Source: Axinella damicornis (lineage: Eukaryota > Porifera > Demospongiae > Axinellida > Axinellidae). Taken from it: DNA of 64,000 nt. The stretch covers positions 4,451,321 to 4,515,320 of the forward strand of contig OZ007515.1 of assembly GCA_963931865.1 (NCBI GenBank), written 5' to 3'. Both the position numbers and the translations under genes were made by a program. Below, piece by piece: positions 1-11,601 of this stretch; the stretch's first letter is position 1, and every line of letters begins with the position of its first letter. The notes under the pieces were generated by a model, which worked only from the letters and a program-made list of their open reading frames with translations, did not search any database and was not told the origin of the DNA.

Positions 1-998
1 GTGTAGTTGTCCACCCGAGAGTATGACATTTAATAATCTGTTGTAGTAGACCTCATTACAGCCACTGCAAGACGATCAATCCCAAGCATGGCAGGATGTC
101 TTTGTAGGCATGATCTCCTCTCAGCATCGACTCAACAGAAAATGATGTCATAAACCGGGAGTGAAATCAATCAACTTAGCAGTAAGAAATAAGAATGCGA
201 TATTTTATTCTCTTCAATGACTGCAGTTTCATGAAATTTTGCACCTGTATACATTTCCATCTACCGTAAAAAAAAGTCACTGTTAAATTATTTTATGCGC
301 CTAGACAGCTACAAAAATTAAGCTGTCAGAAGAGCTTGGAACAATTGTTTTACGGTCTGAAAATAAACAACAGCAGTGAAAGCCACCTTGATAGTTTGTG
401 ATGTGCCCTTTGACCAGAGGATGCTACCAGGAAGGATCTGGCCAACAAGACTCCTCGTTCGGCCATACTAAGAGCTTGGAGCAATTATTGTTTTACGGTC
501 TGAAAATAAACAACAGCAGTGAAAGCCACCTTGATAGTTTGTGATGTGCCCTTGACCAGAGGATGTACTGTACTACCAGGAAGGATCTGGCCAACAAGAC
601 TCCTCGTTCGGCCATACTACTTTGTCGCCGAGTAATGCATTGGTTCACCTACTGAACAGTCTGCCAGGCTGTGCTAGGGCCACCGTTGGTGATGTCCCAT
701 ATGCTTGTTCGAATTCCTGAGCTGCTCAAATGATGCTTCCCTTCTGCACTGCCATGCCGGCCATGCCATGGCATCATATGTCATATGCTCGTACACTATC
801 TGTAGCTACAAAAAAAAACAAACCTAAAAATTGCTTGTATGAAGGGTTTTCAACACGAAATTTCCGGAATTATGGTGTACCGTATTTAGTTGTGCAGCTA
901 TGTTAATGAGGTGCACACCCGTATCAAGTTGTGATTAGAGATCAGTGTGTATGTCATGTTCATGTGCATAACGTGTCAAGTAATTGATATTTATGCAG
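1..998 (+). other. Gene A first intron, 3' part
   Basis: Non-coding. Positions 1-110 resemble gene C intron sequence around 25725-25800, which supports the view that gene A's first coding exon lies just upstream of the window. It holds one tandem duplication (331-619). Confidence 0.6.
331..619. repeat. Tandem duplication, about 140 and 149 bp
   Basis: The copies 331-470 and 471-619 both start AGAGCTTGGA and end in TCGTTCGGCCATACTA. They differ by a few small indels, so this is a recent direct duplication inside the intron. Confidence 0.9.
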
Positions 999-3900
999 GA
1001 TGAGCAATACCGTGGTCATGGCACTACTGATGGTACTTTCCGTCATGCGAGGTACTTTTTATGTGAAGAGAAATGTGGGCTGTTTGTGGCCCTCGACAAG
1101 CTATCAATGAATCCTGAGGGCAACACGCTTGAAAAGGCACCACGTGGTGGCCAGAGCAATTCCTATGCGGTCAGTCGTGGATCAACAACAAGTGGCCGGT
1201 CATACCCACAAGATAATGGTCCTCCTGCTGACAATCTTCGGCCAAGGAGTCAAGCTATCCAGCAACCAAATGTTCGTGATGATCAACGTCCTCGGTTTAA
1301 GAAAGGAGACCGGGTAGTGGCCTTTGATAGGAAGGGTAATTGCATTCATGGTACAGTATGCTGGGCTGGGAGCAGCGAAAAAATACGAAACATTGTGGCA
1401 ATTGAAACAGTAAGTTCAGTTATTTGTAGCCTAATTCTATGTTCCACCGAAGCATTTGCTTCCTGTTTAAATACTAGGGTTGGAACCTGGGAAGGAGGCT
1501 ATGCTAGTGAGATTGAGTTGATTTTCAGTGATGTGAAGACCGTATTTCCACGAATAGACGCCGCGGTGTTTATTTGTAGTATTTGTTATTTTTGTGAAGC
1601 GACTATTAGAGGGTACTCTTTATTGGAGGGTGGCATTTATTACCTTGGGCAGTATTAGCCTCCCTTCAAGACGGCAGACAAGACAAAGATGGCAACTGGG
1701 ACAAAGGCATACACGGCTACTGGCAACATGTGCCTCCAACCAAGAAGTCTCTGTGGGTGGAGACTGCCACTTGAACTTTCTCTCCGGGCTTGTCGATGAT
1801 CATGGTGAAGAAGATCCTTCCCGGATATGGAGGAGGATGAGGACGAGCTGGTGGAGACTGAAAATCAAGTGTCCACGTATTCTGTTGTCTTGTTCATGTG
1901 CTTAACTCATATAGTGGCCGCGGCATTTATCTGGAGGGTGGTGTCTATTTTGCTATAGCGCTTCATGTAGTGTTATTCACGGGTGACGTCTATTAGAGTC
2001 AAGCGTCTATTTGAGGAAATGTGGTATGCAATGCTTGGTCAATTTCTACATAGTCTCATGCTTCATGGTCTATTACACACAGGATGTTGCAGTGAGTACA
2101 ATCGATTTTGAAGGAGCTATTCCTGGAATGACATACTTGTTTTCAGGTCCCAGGAATCGCCATGACCGTCTTGTGATGCCGGAAGTAGCAATCCTCAGTG
2201 AGGAAGAAGCTGCTGGTGACAGTGTTGACCACCAGAAGAAGCCTCCTTCCACCGAGAAGATAGATATAGAGAATACCTCTATACTGGCCAAGGAAATGGG
2301 AGTGTCCAAGAAGCAGCTGTTAGCCAACCAGAAAGCTGTACTTAGAGAAGCAGAGAAATCAAAGCAAGCGAAAGCCACTCAGGGATTGGACCAGCTTAAA
2401 CAGGCAGTACCTGATCAGAGTGTTAATTTAGATCACCAAAGAGTTGCAGCTCTTCAGGCTTTTGAAAGGGATGATAAAGTATCAAAGAGGTCCTCCCTTC
2501 CTCCCAGAGGTGAAGCTTATACTGGTGACCATCTCCAACCGTGCCTGCCTCAAAGACAACATTCATATGAACCTGTGCTGAATAGCAGTAATTCTCAGCG
2601 CAAGCATATGAGTAGTCAGACAAAGTCTGCATCATTAGCCCAGGGAGAGCAGTTGTACGACCGCCTTGACGACCGCCAGAAGCAAGCGAAAGCCACTCAG
2701 GAATTGGACCAGCTTAAACAGGCAGTACCTGATCAGAGTGTTAATTTAGATCACCAAAGAGTTGCTCTTCAGGAGGCTTTAGAAAGGGATGATAAAGTAT
2801 CAAAGAGGTCCTCCCTTCCTCCCAGAGGTGAAGCTTATACTGGTGACCATCTCCAGCCGCGCCTGCCTCAAAGACAACATTCATATGAACCTGTGCTGAA
2901 TAGCAGTAATTCTCAGCGCGAGCATCTGAGTAGTCAGACAAAGTCTGCATCATTAGCCCAGGGAGAGCAGTTGTACGACCGCCTTGACGACCGCCAGAAG
3001 CAAGCGAAAGCCACTCAGGAATTGGACCAGCTTAAACAGGCAGTACCTGATCAGAGTGTTAATTTAGATCACCAAAGAGTTGCTCTTCAGGAGGCTTTAG
3101 AAAGGGATGATAAAGTATCAAAGAGGTCCTCCCTTCCTCCCAGAGGTGAAGCTTATACTGGTGACCATCTCCAGCCGCGCCTGCCTCAAAGACAACATTC
3201 ATATGAACCTGTGCTGAATAGCAGTAATTCTCAGCGCAAGCATCTGAGTAGTCAGACAAAGTCTGCATCATTAGCCCAGGGAGAGCAGTTGTACGACCGC
3301 CTTGACGACCGCCAGAAGCAAGCGAAAGCCACTCAGGAATTGGACCAGCTTAAACAGGCAGTACCTGATCAGAGTGTTAATTTAGATCACCAAAGAGTTG
3401 CTCTTCAGGAGGCTTTAGAAAGGGATGATAAAGTATCAAAGAGGTCCTCCCTTCCTCCCAGAGGTGAAGCTTATACTGGTGACCATCTCCAGCCGCGCCT
3501 GCCTCAAAGACAACATTCATATGAACCTGTGCTGAATAGCAGTAATTCTCAGCGCGAGCATCTGAGTAGTCAGACAAAGTCTGCATCATTAGCCCAGGGA
3601 GAGCAGTTGTACGACCGCCTTGACGACCGCCAGAAGCAAGCGAAAGCCACTCAGGAATTGGACCAGCTTAAACAGGCAGTACCTGATCAGAGTGTTAATT
3701 TAGATCACCAAAGAGTTGCTCTTCAGGAGGCTTTAGAAAGGGATGATAAAGTATCAAAGAGGTCCTCCCTTCCTCCCAGAGGTGAAGCTTATACTGGTGA
3801 CCATCTCCAGCCGCGCCTGCCTCAAAGACAACATTCATATGAACCTGTGCTGAATAGCAGTAATTCTCAGCGCAAGCATCTGAGTAGTCAGACAAAGTCT

Positions 3901-6900
3901 GCATCATTAGCCCAGGGAGAGCAGTTGTACGACCGCCTTGACGACCGAAGCTATCCACAGAAGCAACCACACAAGCACTCAGGGGAGCCACAGCCTTTCC
4001 CACGAAATTTGTCTGACCAACTACAGAAGCAAATGTACGAACAGCCACAGAGTGAACATCCTCTACACAAACCACCTTATAAACAACCAGTACAACAGCC
4101 ACACCAACCGCTGCAACAGCTGCCACAACAACAGCCGCAGCAGCCCCTCCAATGGCCACTACTACCACCACCTTATGAGCATCGCCCTCAGGCAGGTGTG
4201 CCACCATCAGGTGGTGAGCTGTTTGCTTTTGCTCACGGTTCCACTGACCACCAGGTGCATCGAAGCTTGAGCAAAGGCTCTACAGTACAGCTGGTCACAT
4301 TTGATGGAGCTGGTCCTCAACAACCTCGATATGGAGTGATTCATTGGGCAGGGGAGATTACTGGAGTGGCGGGAACCATTGCTGGAATTGAATTGGTATG
4401 ATGAGAAAATGTAGTATTCCATCTAGAACTACAATGTATACAGAGAAGGTCCACTGTAAGTTCATCACAAACCAAGGATTATGTATGCATCTAGTAACCT
4501 TTCACTGGCTTCAAACATTTTTGTAGCTACAATATTCATGTTACACATACAACCCAACTTGAGATAAATCACTCTACCTCAGGCTTTGTGAGTTGCATCC
4601 TTTTTGTAATAAATTACTTGCTTGTGTACACACACCCAGGAGGAACCCATGGAAGGATGTACTGATGGAACCTTTCAGATGACAGGGGAGAAGTTCTTTG
4701 ACTGCCCAGATGGAAGAGGTCTCTTCTACCCACTTGAGTCTGTGAAGCCAGATGAGAGGTTCACTGATCCTGGAGCAACTCCTGGGGCTGCTGCAGTAGC
4801 CAACCGTAAGCCTATAGTAACCATACTGTGAAGACACTGGTTTGGTTGCCCCTCGAAGATAATTGCTGAAATGTTAGATTGTAAAATGCGCCCTGACGAC
4901 ACACAACTGTTCAGCTACATGCAAAGTTTCATACCATGGGGAGTTACTGTAAATGTGCTGGTTTACCCGATAATACGCCTGTGGACGATGAAATTTAGTG
5001 GCTGCTCAAAGAGGGGGGTGAGCGTACTTTCACGAGTATCTCTCTCGAAACAAGTACGCATGATCCAGGCATAGCTAAAAGGATGTGTAATGTAATATCA
5101 CGTTAATACACAGCTGTTTAGCACTGAAGTCTTCCAGAAAGTCTGCCATTTTCGATCCTACAGAGTGGAAAAAAACTGTTATGATTCGAATTGAAGTGCA
5201 CTTCCTATTTGAGGAATATCATAAGCGCATCTCGCTTATAGCGCATGTTTGCTTCCTAGCTGTGGAGATATAGGCACATGCGCCTAATAATGTGTGACTA
5301 TGGTAATGATATTCATTTGAAATAGTACCACAATAGCCTACCTTCATTTCTTAGTCCAACCTCTTCACAGTATACTTCCGGAGCTATTCAAGTGCTTTCC
5401 CGTTCGAGGTAATTAGTCTTGCGGGCCAGTGTGGTGAGAGGCTGGCTGAGGTAGTAGGGTAGGCGTACTTTGAGTAATAAATGCCTTTGCAACAACTTAT
5501 CATGAAAATGGGAGTTTGCGTATTATCGGGAGATTACGGTATATTGTGTAGTACAGAGAAGTGTGTACGTACTACACTATATGCACCACCTATTGTAGCT
5601 TCCATGTAGTAGCTACCAGGAGCTTATGAGCGCCGCGAAGCGGCGCGAAGGAGTGTCAAACTACCGTACTTGTTAGGGTTCCATCACTCGCGAGATAGCA
5701 GTTGCACAAAATGCCTTATAGGGCTGGGCTACAACTCGCACCTACTTTGTTAAGAAGCCTGTGAGGGCTCGCAGACGTGTGAAAAACTAACTGTCCCCGA
5801 TAGCTTACATAACACCTGCCCACCTACTTACGTTAATCTTGTGCAGCCATACACATGTACACAGACCGCAAATGGATCCGTATAAGGAGTGTCATGTGCT
5901 GCAACCGTGCGACTGATGGGTATGCTAGTTGGACGCTCCTTCCCGTTATGGGCTCCTGTAGCTACTTATCCACTTATTGGCAGCTGTGTTGTTACAGACT
6001 GTGACTGTACAATGTCAGGTGGACAAATAGAAGGCAGTACCCGCCCAGAGACAAGACTTCCAGCGATTATATTCTGACTGTACAATTACGTTTGCCTTTC
6101 TGGTCAATTGATGACGTAGGAAAATGATGGCAGCTGATAAATTTCCCATTGTGTCAGTTAGAGCCATCGGGCAAAGTACAAAACAAGACAGAAGTCCCAT
6201 AATTGACTTGACAGCAAAACTGTTGGAATTTTTATGTGACATGATCTATTAAAGAGTCACGTACTAACAAGCACTGTATTTATGAGCATTCAAACACTTG
6301 CTATGCAAAAACGGTTCAGATTATATTCATCTGCTAATGTGAGGGTTGAGTTAAGGTAGGAAACATGGGTACCGCGATCTCCGAAACCAAGTTGATGGAT
6401 AAATGGGCAGCATCAAAGCGTACACAAGTTTCAGCAATACTTTGCATCAAACTGCTCCCTCTGCTTGAAAATGGCCTAGAACTCAATTTTAAGGCCCTCT
6501 ACTAAACTGAAAATTTGGACCCTCTCCAAGGCCCCACCCACACTCTGACCCCATCATCAATACACACACAAAAGTGGCCAAAACACTACGTATGGATTTA
6601 CCACTTGCTCTCCTCAGTTGCAGGCTACAGCCCGAAACTCACTGCCGCCCTCAAAAACAGAGGTTTGGCTACCCTAGGCTTTCAAAAAAATTCCACGCAC
6701 ACCAACTAAAACCGACCAAAGCCAAGGCCAGTTTCCAATAGGTCAACCTACCCCCTGCAAAACTAGGTATGCTTTTCCACGTTCACCTTTCGGTTACAGA
6801 GTTTTGGCCACACATCTACTCCCTCTCACCAGCCCAGTCCAGCTACCAAACCAGCCAAATTCGCCCTAACACGAAAATGGGCGGGGCCTGTAATGCCGAA

Positions 6901-9234
6901 AGGTCAACTCTCTAGAGTACCTTGGCCAGGGAGCTGTCGGAGGCTGTTCACTTTCCAGGCTGTTCTTCGGCCACTTCAGCAGACCCACAAACATGCATTC
7001 CTGCTCACTCCACCTAGCTATTCACACTCAGATAGCCCATCGCTACATTCAATAAGCTAGAATAGCTCCTTACTTAAAAAATAAAAAAAATAAAAAAAGA
7101 GTGTTGTAACAAATCTTCAAAGTACTGCACGGCCACATCAGAGTACCGATTTGAAACTCGAAAGGGCCGCTAGCCGCATCAAAGAGAGAAGCCCCCCTTG
7201 TTTATTCTGGTTGCCGCCATGGGAAAACGTAAACAGATTGATAACTCTATATAACCGTATGCGAGTGACGTCATCTCATTAATTATTCATAAGCAAAATT
7301 GCGCGATGTCATGCTTCCTACCTTAAGGGAAAGGGCTACTAATCTACTGTAGTCGCTCGTTATTAGGCACAGCTCACTTATAGGCACAGCTCACTTATAG
7401 GTGCATGTTCGCTGTTAGGCGCAGGTTGGACTCATTCCACCTACTCTTTACTAAGTGCTGAACCAGATACTCTGCCTTTTTTTATCCTACTGATCATGAA
7501 TGTAAAAAGCTATAATTACCCTGTGCGTGCATGGTGTAGAGCGATTGCTTCATCTGCATGTCAGTATGTCAATGGACACAAAAATTAGCAGTTTGGGTGA
7601 AATAGGGACGCTTGCAGCCTGTTATAATGTATAAGCTACAAATCGACTTATAGCTACGTACCTCACAAACTTTGATGCAACTTGTTCACTCTCTGTCCAA
7701 ATTATCAAACAAAACCACACCTCTATTTCAATACTGTTTATGGTAGGCCAAATGATGTGCATTGGTACGATATATACAGTACAGATGGCACATCGAGCAT
7801 TGCTGCGCAAATGCGCACAGGGTAAGTGCCTCTATACTGGGCACTTCTTGTTCTAAATGAAGCGCACTTCCTATTCAAGCTAGGAATGTCATTCAAAGTT
7901 AAACTCATCTAGCTTATAGGTGCATATTTCCTTCCTGCAGTGGAGATATAGGTGCATACACCTAATAACGAGCGACTATGGTACTGCAATTGTATAATTG
8001 TGCTTCAATTACACAATTGCAACTCCTGCATTTAATTTGAGATCAATTACAAGTACATTACAACTGCTCAGTGGGAATTGTACATTACAGCCAAATTACA
8101 CCAACCCCAGCTACCTTGCAATGGATGCCATGGGAGACAAGAATTACATTTGAAGCATTGCGTTATGCATATGTCAACTTTCTTTCTTTCATAATATACA
8201 CAGAATCACAAGAGAAGAAAAGCCTGCAGGAGCAGTCGGCTCAGCGGAAGGAAGAAGCAACACAAACAAGACAGCAGCTACAGCAGCTTCAACAGACATT
8301 AGACAGTGCTATTGCTGAGAAGAAAAGCCTTCAGGAGCAGATGGTTCAGCAGAGAGAAGAAGCAACACAAACAAGGCAGCAGCTTCAACAGCAGTTAGAT
8401 GATGCCTCTGCTGAGCTTCAAGGTCTCCAAGACATTGAGCCCTGGAAAGTGTCACGAGACAAAGTTGAAATTTGGACAGAAATCGGTTCAGGTGGATGGG
8501 GCTCTGTATCAGAAGGCACTCTGCGAGTTGCAATCAAGCAGCTGCATCGTCAAATTCTCAGCTCACATTACGTTGATCGCCTCCAAAGAGAAATGCGAAT
8601 GCTGGCACAGGTTCGACACCCCAACCTTGTTCAGTTTCTTGGTGTTGTGCTGGATGAAGCAGCACTGAGGCTTCAAGAACCCCCAATGATCATCACTGAG
8701 CTCCTTGATATGAATTTACGCAAAGCATACGAGAGGAAGCTGGGGTTTAATAAGCTGTCAGTATTTCAAGATGTGGCCCGAGCTCTGAATTACCTCCATC
8801 AACGCCACGATCCCATAATTCACCGAGATGTGAGTGCCCCAAATGTCCTCCTTGAGGCTCTCCCGAATGGTATGTGGAAGGGCAAAGTCTCCGATCTTGG
8901 ATCAGCCAATCTAGCCAAGCTGGCTCATACCTTAGCAGAGGGTGCCATCATCTATGCTGCTCCTGAAACCCTACCACAGCTTGCACACCAAGCTCACGAT
9001 CCGCACTCTCCTCCGCCACCCCAAACCACAAAGATAGATGTGTATAGCTATGGCATACTCCTCTGTGAGGTTGCTACCAGTCGGTTCCCCGATCCTGCCC
9101 AGTACCACGATATGCTGGGACAAGTCCAGCGTGAGTGGCCATTCATGTATGGTCTGATCCTCTCTTGCACTAAGTATAACTCTGTCGAGCGACCAACAAT
9201 GGCTGAGGTACTCACTAAACTAATACAGTCTTGA
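999..9234 (+). CDS. Gene A: CYLD-like CAP-Gly protein with C-terminal kinase, 5' incomplete
   Basis: Predicted exons are 999-1409, 2083-4395, 4640-4805 and 8204-9234. All have AG/GT borders, phases agree, and together they give about 1306 codons. The first coding exon (about 162 codons in B to D) must lie left of the window. Exon 1 of the model starts DEQYRG and completes CAP-Gly1 (TDGTF, FVALDKL). CAP-Gly2 spans the 999-1409/2083 junction (GDRVVAF, then DVAVS). Exon 2083-4395 is a charged, repeat-bearing linker, a Pro/Gln-rich stretch and the first half of CAP-Gly3; exon 4640-4805 is its second half (GCTDGTF). The last exon is coiled coil plus kinase. Order and intron positions match animal CYLD, but the USP domain is absent and no USP-like exon was seen in the 3.4-kb last intron. 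Probable role: ubiquitin-signalling scaffold with kinase activity (inferred). Confidence 0.75.
1541..2024. mobile_element. MITE-like element in gene A intron
   Basis: Imperfect terminal inverted repeats of about 22 bp lie at 1541-1562 (core AATAGACGC) and 2003-2024 (core GCGTCTATT). There is no transposase coding. It fills most of the 1410-2082 intron. No clear target duplication was seen. Confidence 0.5.
2362..3951 (+). repeat. Five 318-bp tandem repeats encoding 106-aa linker units in gene A
   Basis: Units begin at 2362, 2680, 2998, 3316 and 3634, each exactly 318 bp, so the reading frame is kept. Each unit encodes a charged segment starting near KQAKATQ, an SSLPPRGEAYTG motif, a SYEPVLN motif and a QLYDRLDD end. 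Units 2 to 5 are nearly identical, while the single equivalent in gene D is well diverged, so expansion is recent. Residue K or E before H(L/M)SS alternates K,E,K,E,K. Confidence 0.95.
4640..4805 (+). CDS. Gene A exon: second half of CAP-Gly3
   Basis: The acceptor CCCAG precedes GAGGAACCC (EEPMEG) and the donor is CC|GTAAGC. The length is 166 nt, entering in phase 0 and leaving in phase 1. It encodes GCTDGTF, FFDCPDGRGLF and KPDERF, the CYLD CAP-Gly3 pattern of GCTDGTF followed by a Phe/Cys strand. Gene D has an equal-sized exon at 41903-42068; gene E has a 160-nt equivalent at 50415-50574. Confidence 0.85.
4806..8203 (+). other. Gene A last intron, 3.4 kb
   Basis: No coding exon is recognisable here and no USP fragment was seen. 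It contains related repeat pieces at 5190-5325 and 7850-7985, an A-rich tract at about 7073-7100, and the inverted-repeat element at 7344-7983. The rest looks unique. Confidence 0.6.
7344..7983. mobile_element. Inverted-repeat element, about 640 bp, non-autonomous
   Basis: The left end (GTCGCTCGTTATTAGG at 7352-7367) is the reverse complement of the right end (CCTAATAACGAGCGAC at 7961-7976). The arms total 23 bp with two mismatches. A 17-bp direct repeat (GCACAGCTCACTTATAG) occurs twice just inside the left end. Related fragments lie at 5190-5325, and in opposite orientation at about 13425-13510 and 34835-34915. Confidence 0.6.
8204..9234 (+). CDS. Gene A last exon: coiled coil and protein kinase domain
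   Basis: The acceptor is ATACACAG; the exon enters in phase 1 and ends at TGA 9232-9234. The first 80 or so codons are a Gln/Glu-rich coiled coil built from a repeated EEATQTRQQLQ unit. The kinase follows: glycine loop GSGGWGSV near 8486, VAIK lysine near 8527, HRDVSAPN catalytic loop near 8821, DLG in place of DFG near 8893, APE near 8960. The HRDxSxxNVLL loop and sequence style fit the TKL group (family-level inference). The DLG change leaves the metal-binding Asp intact, so activity is plausible. Confidence 0.85.
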
Positions 9235-9315
9235 AGCTAACATTATAGTTTTGTATCATACACAGTCATGCAATGTACGTAGCTAATGTTTTAAGTCTGA
9301 TTTGATATTGCCTTG

Positions 9316-9550
9316 CACTCAGTATACACCATGTAATCCACGGTTGAGCGACCAGCAATGGCTGAGGTACTCAGTAATCTCCTACAGCCGTGATGCTAAC
9401 TTTTACAATTTTTTTGTATCATGCAACTTGATTTACTATACCTTGCATGCACTCAGTATAATCCACTGAGCGACCAACATTGTCTGAGGTACTCATACAG
9501 CCATAATGCTAATGCGCATCCTATTATTTTTGTATCATGCACAGTCATGT
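9316..9550 (+). repeat. Two extra degraded copies of the kinase exon 3' end behind gene A
   Basis: The sequence that encodes VERPTMAEVL and the following 3' UTR (TTTTGTATCAT) recurs twice downstream of the stop, at about 9316-9430 and 9432-9550, with indels. The same pattern follows genes B (about 20255-20485) and C (about 30815-31055), so it predates the segmental duplications. Confidence 0.8.
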
Positions 9551-9752
9551 AAGCTAGCTACTTTTGTACATTGCTTACATTGCTAGTCTTGGTCTTAAGT
9601 TGATCACAAACTAGCCCTATTTTGTTATAGCCATGGTTTTTTTACATTTCTGTGCTGAAAATTACACCTTCCCTGTAGCTGTAAAGATTTGTTATTTTGT
9701 AAGTTGTAAACTACTGGCATGGTTTCATGAGACATTATTGAAGGTACGTATA

Positions 9753-9930
9753 TATCAGCTAGTAAAGGAGACCATTTTCCATGTAGCTATTAGATGTTGC
9801 TATCTTTAAATTTGGGGACAAAGGGGTGGGGCATGCATTCACCCTTTATCGGAGTTCAATGATAGTCAAGCTAGCTACTGTCCACCTCTAGCTGCAAAAG
9901 ACTGCTTGTGTGAGAATTAAATATCTGATA
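9753..9930 (-). repeat. Segment inverted relative to the B-C and C-D copies
   Basis: Read as reverse complement, this stretch matches 20663-20904 and 31374-31590, while flanks on both sides match in direct orientation. Its ends carry TATCAG and CTGATA, a short inverted repeat at the breakpoints. Confidence 0.8.
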
Positions 9931-10200
9931 GCTCACCCACGTACCCGGCTTGAGTAGCTAGCTAGATTAATTGTCCATGTGTTTGTCTATGTGTCACCAT
10001 TTGCCAATGCTTGTTTCAAATTTAGACCCCAAACAACAGGGCTGTCAGGTTCTGGGTATGCCAATGAGTGATGGAAACAGAATGAAGCATCAAAGCCTGC
10101 TGCTCATAGGAATATAGGTTCCTGGTTCAGGTTTAATCGTCACTGTGCAACCACGGGAGACTTTACTCGAGCTGATAATGTCAGCCTGGTTATACAAAAT

Positions 10201-10333
10201 AGTGGGAGGGGCTGATTTTATCAAACACACATCCTGTCAGGTGATTACATTCCGGGCCAGGCCAGATCAGCCACCAGCCTCCTAGCCTAGCCGTGTGTGA
10301 AGGTGGAGGACACTGTGTTACGGAAAAACAGCG
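10201..10333 (+). promoter_or_regulatory. Putative promoter and non-coding leader exon of gene B
   Basis: A conserved block AGTGGGAGGGGCTG followed by ACATCCTGTCAGGTG is present here, at 21139, at 31800 and, well diverged elsewhere, at 59274 upstream of gene F. About 100 bp further each copy has AAGGTGGAGG and then a strong donor (here GCG|GTGAGT at 10334). The coding exon at 16066 is preceded by an acceptor, TGTAG|GTCAACG, 10 bp before the ATG, which calls for such a leader. No transcript data, so inferred. Confidence 0.45.
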
Positions 10334-10561
10334 GTGAGTATGCACTGCAGGGAGTAGTGTGGTGTCCCGACGGTATTTCTAGACAAAACCACTATAATTG
10401 TAGGAATGTCTGTTGAGGTGATTGGAAGGAGCATAGAGATGGGTAGCTGCAGGCAGGTCATGATATGGGGCATGTGGAGTCCCTAGGACATGACGTGTAA
10501 AATAGGGACCCAACCCTGACCTGATTGAAGGGTAAATCCAGGTGCTGGGGGTTGATTATTA

Positions 10562-11166
10562 GTCTTGCTTGGCCCAGACCCTTCCTGCGACGATTAGTGG
10601 GGCGGAGCGAAAGGGGAGGGGAGGGAGGAAGAAGGGTCTGGTGACTCTGAACAGTATGTTGTTGGCTCTGCCGGAATGCTGGCAGAGCCAACCAGATTGA
10701 AGCAGCATGTAATTTGTGACACAATTTCCGCTTTGAGTGTATGACTACATTTATAGTTGACATGGTGAGAGATTCAAGGTGAGCAAAACTGCCTCCTTAG
10801 TGGCTTCACAGCTAGGCTACAGGCAGTTGATGCCCGAACAAAGTGAAGATAATTTGCCTGCGATAGGGACGTCTTCGTGAATTTCGCCATCGGTTCTGGA
10901 ATGTCTCACTGTTAAGTACTACTCTTTGGCAATTCTTGGAGGCAGACGGTGCAGCGCTCTTCCTTGCACATAGCTATGGCTCTCGCTCTGTGCTCGATCA
11001 ACTACTAGTTGAGGTAAGTCACGTGTAATTTTACGTATACGGAAGATTATTTTACATTCCATTGTAAAACGGCAGCCTGTTCAGAGTCACCAGACCCTTC
11101 TTCCTCCCTCCTCTCCCCTTTCGCCCGCCCCACTAATCGTCGCAGGAAGGGTCTGGGCCACGCGAG
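10562..11166. mobile_element. Foldback element with arms of about 90 bp
   Basis: The left arm 10562-10651 and right arm 11080-11166 are near-perfect reverse complements (core CAGACCCTTCCTGCGACG). The loop holds a further 12-bp-arm hairpin at 10661-10692. The C-D block has the same element at 32120-32729; in B-C only one arm survives, at about 21497-21562. Confidence 0.75.
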
Positions 11167-11521
11167 ACTGGTTGATTATATGCATGTTTAATGGGGCGAG
11201 CCTGAGCGAGCCCCACATAGTCATGCTCTCAGGATGTTCGTCCAGTCGGTGTCTGTCCGGTGTTCGTTTAGTGTATGACCATATATCCAAGTGGAAAATC
11301 GTAATGTTGTGCCGCCCGCCCACATGCTGGATCGACAACACACGTACCAGTCACCAAGCATAATGAACGACAATGACAGTACTGAGCCGAGCCTGCTACG
11401 TTTTACGCCGGTGCTACAAACTACACTGTACGTACTACAGACTTGTTGAGAGCTGCAGAGGTCAGCTGGAGGGAGAGATTCTATCGGCAACTTGGGGTAT
11501 GTACTCCTCTCAGGTACAGTG

Positions 11522-11601
11522 TAGCCTCATTCCCAGTCGCCCACGCCAAGCTTTTCGGCACTTGCCATACGTCGCTGGGCGTGGGACTAGGAATGAGGCT
11601 A
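11522..11601. mobile_element. TAGCC-family hairpin MITE
   Basis: 80 bp bounded by TAGCCTCATTCCCAG and its near complement ending GAGGCTA. An equivalent copy lies at 33061-33140 in the C-D block. No target duplication remains, so the insertion is probably older than the block duplication. Confidence 0.75.

Noticed and set aside
2011..2082. An upstream ATG at 2011 as the start of the gene A linker exon
   Set aside because: It lies in the right end of a MITE within the intron; the acceptor CACAG at 2082 and paralogue exons begin at DVAVS.
2423..3907. Repeated 70-residue minus-strand open stretches in the gene A repeat array
   Set aside because: They recur every 318 bp only because the sense repeat does; the sense strand carries the conserved CYLD linker and splice sites.
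2362..3951. CRISPR-like array
   Set aside because: Units are 318 bp, contiguous without spacers and coding in frame.
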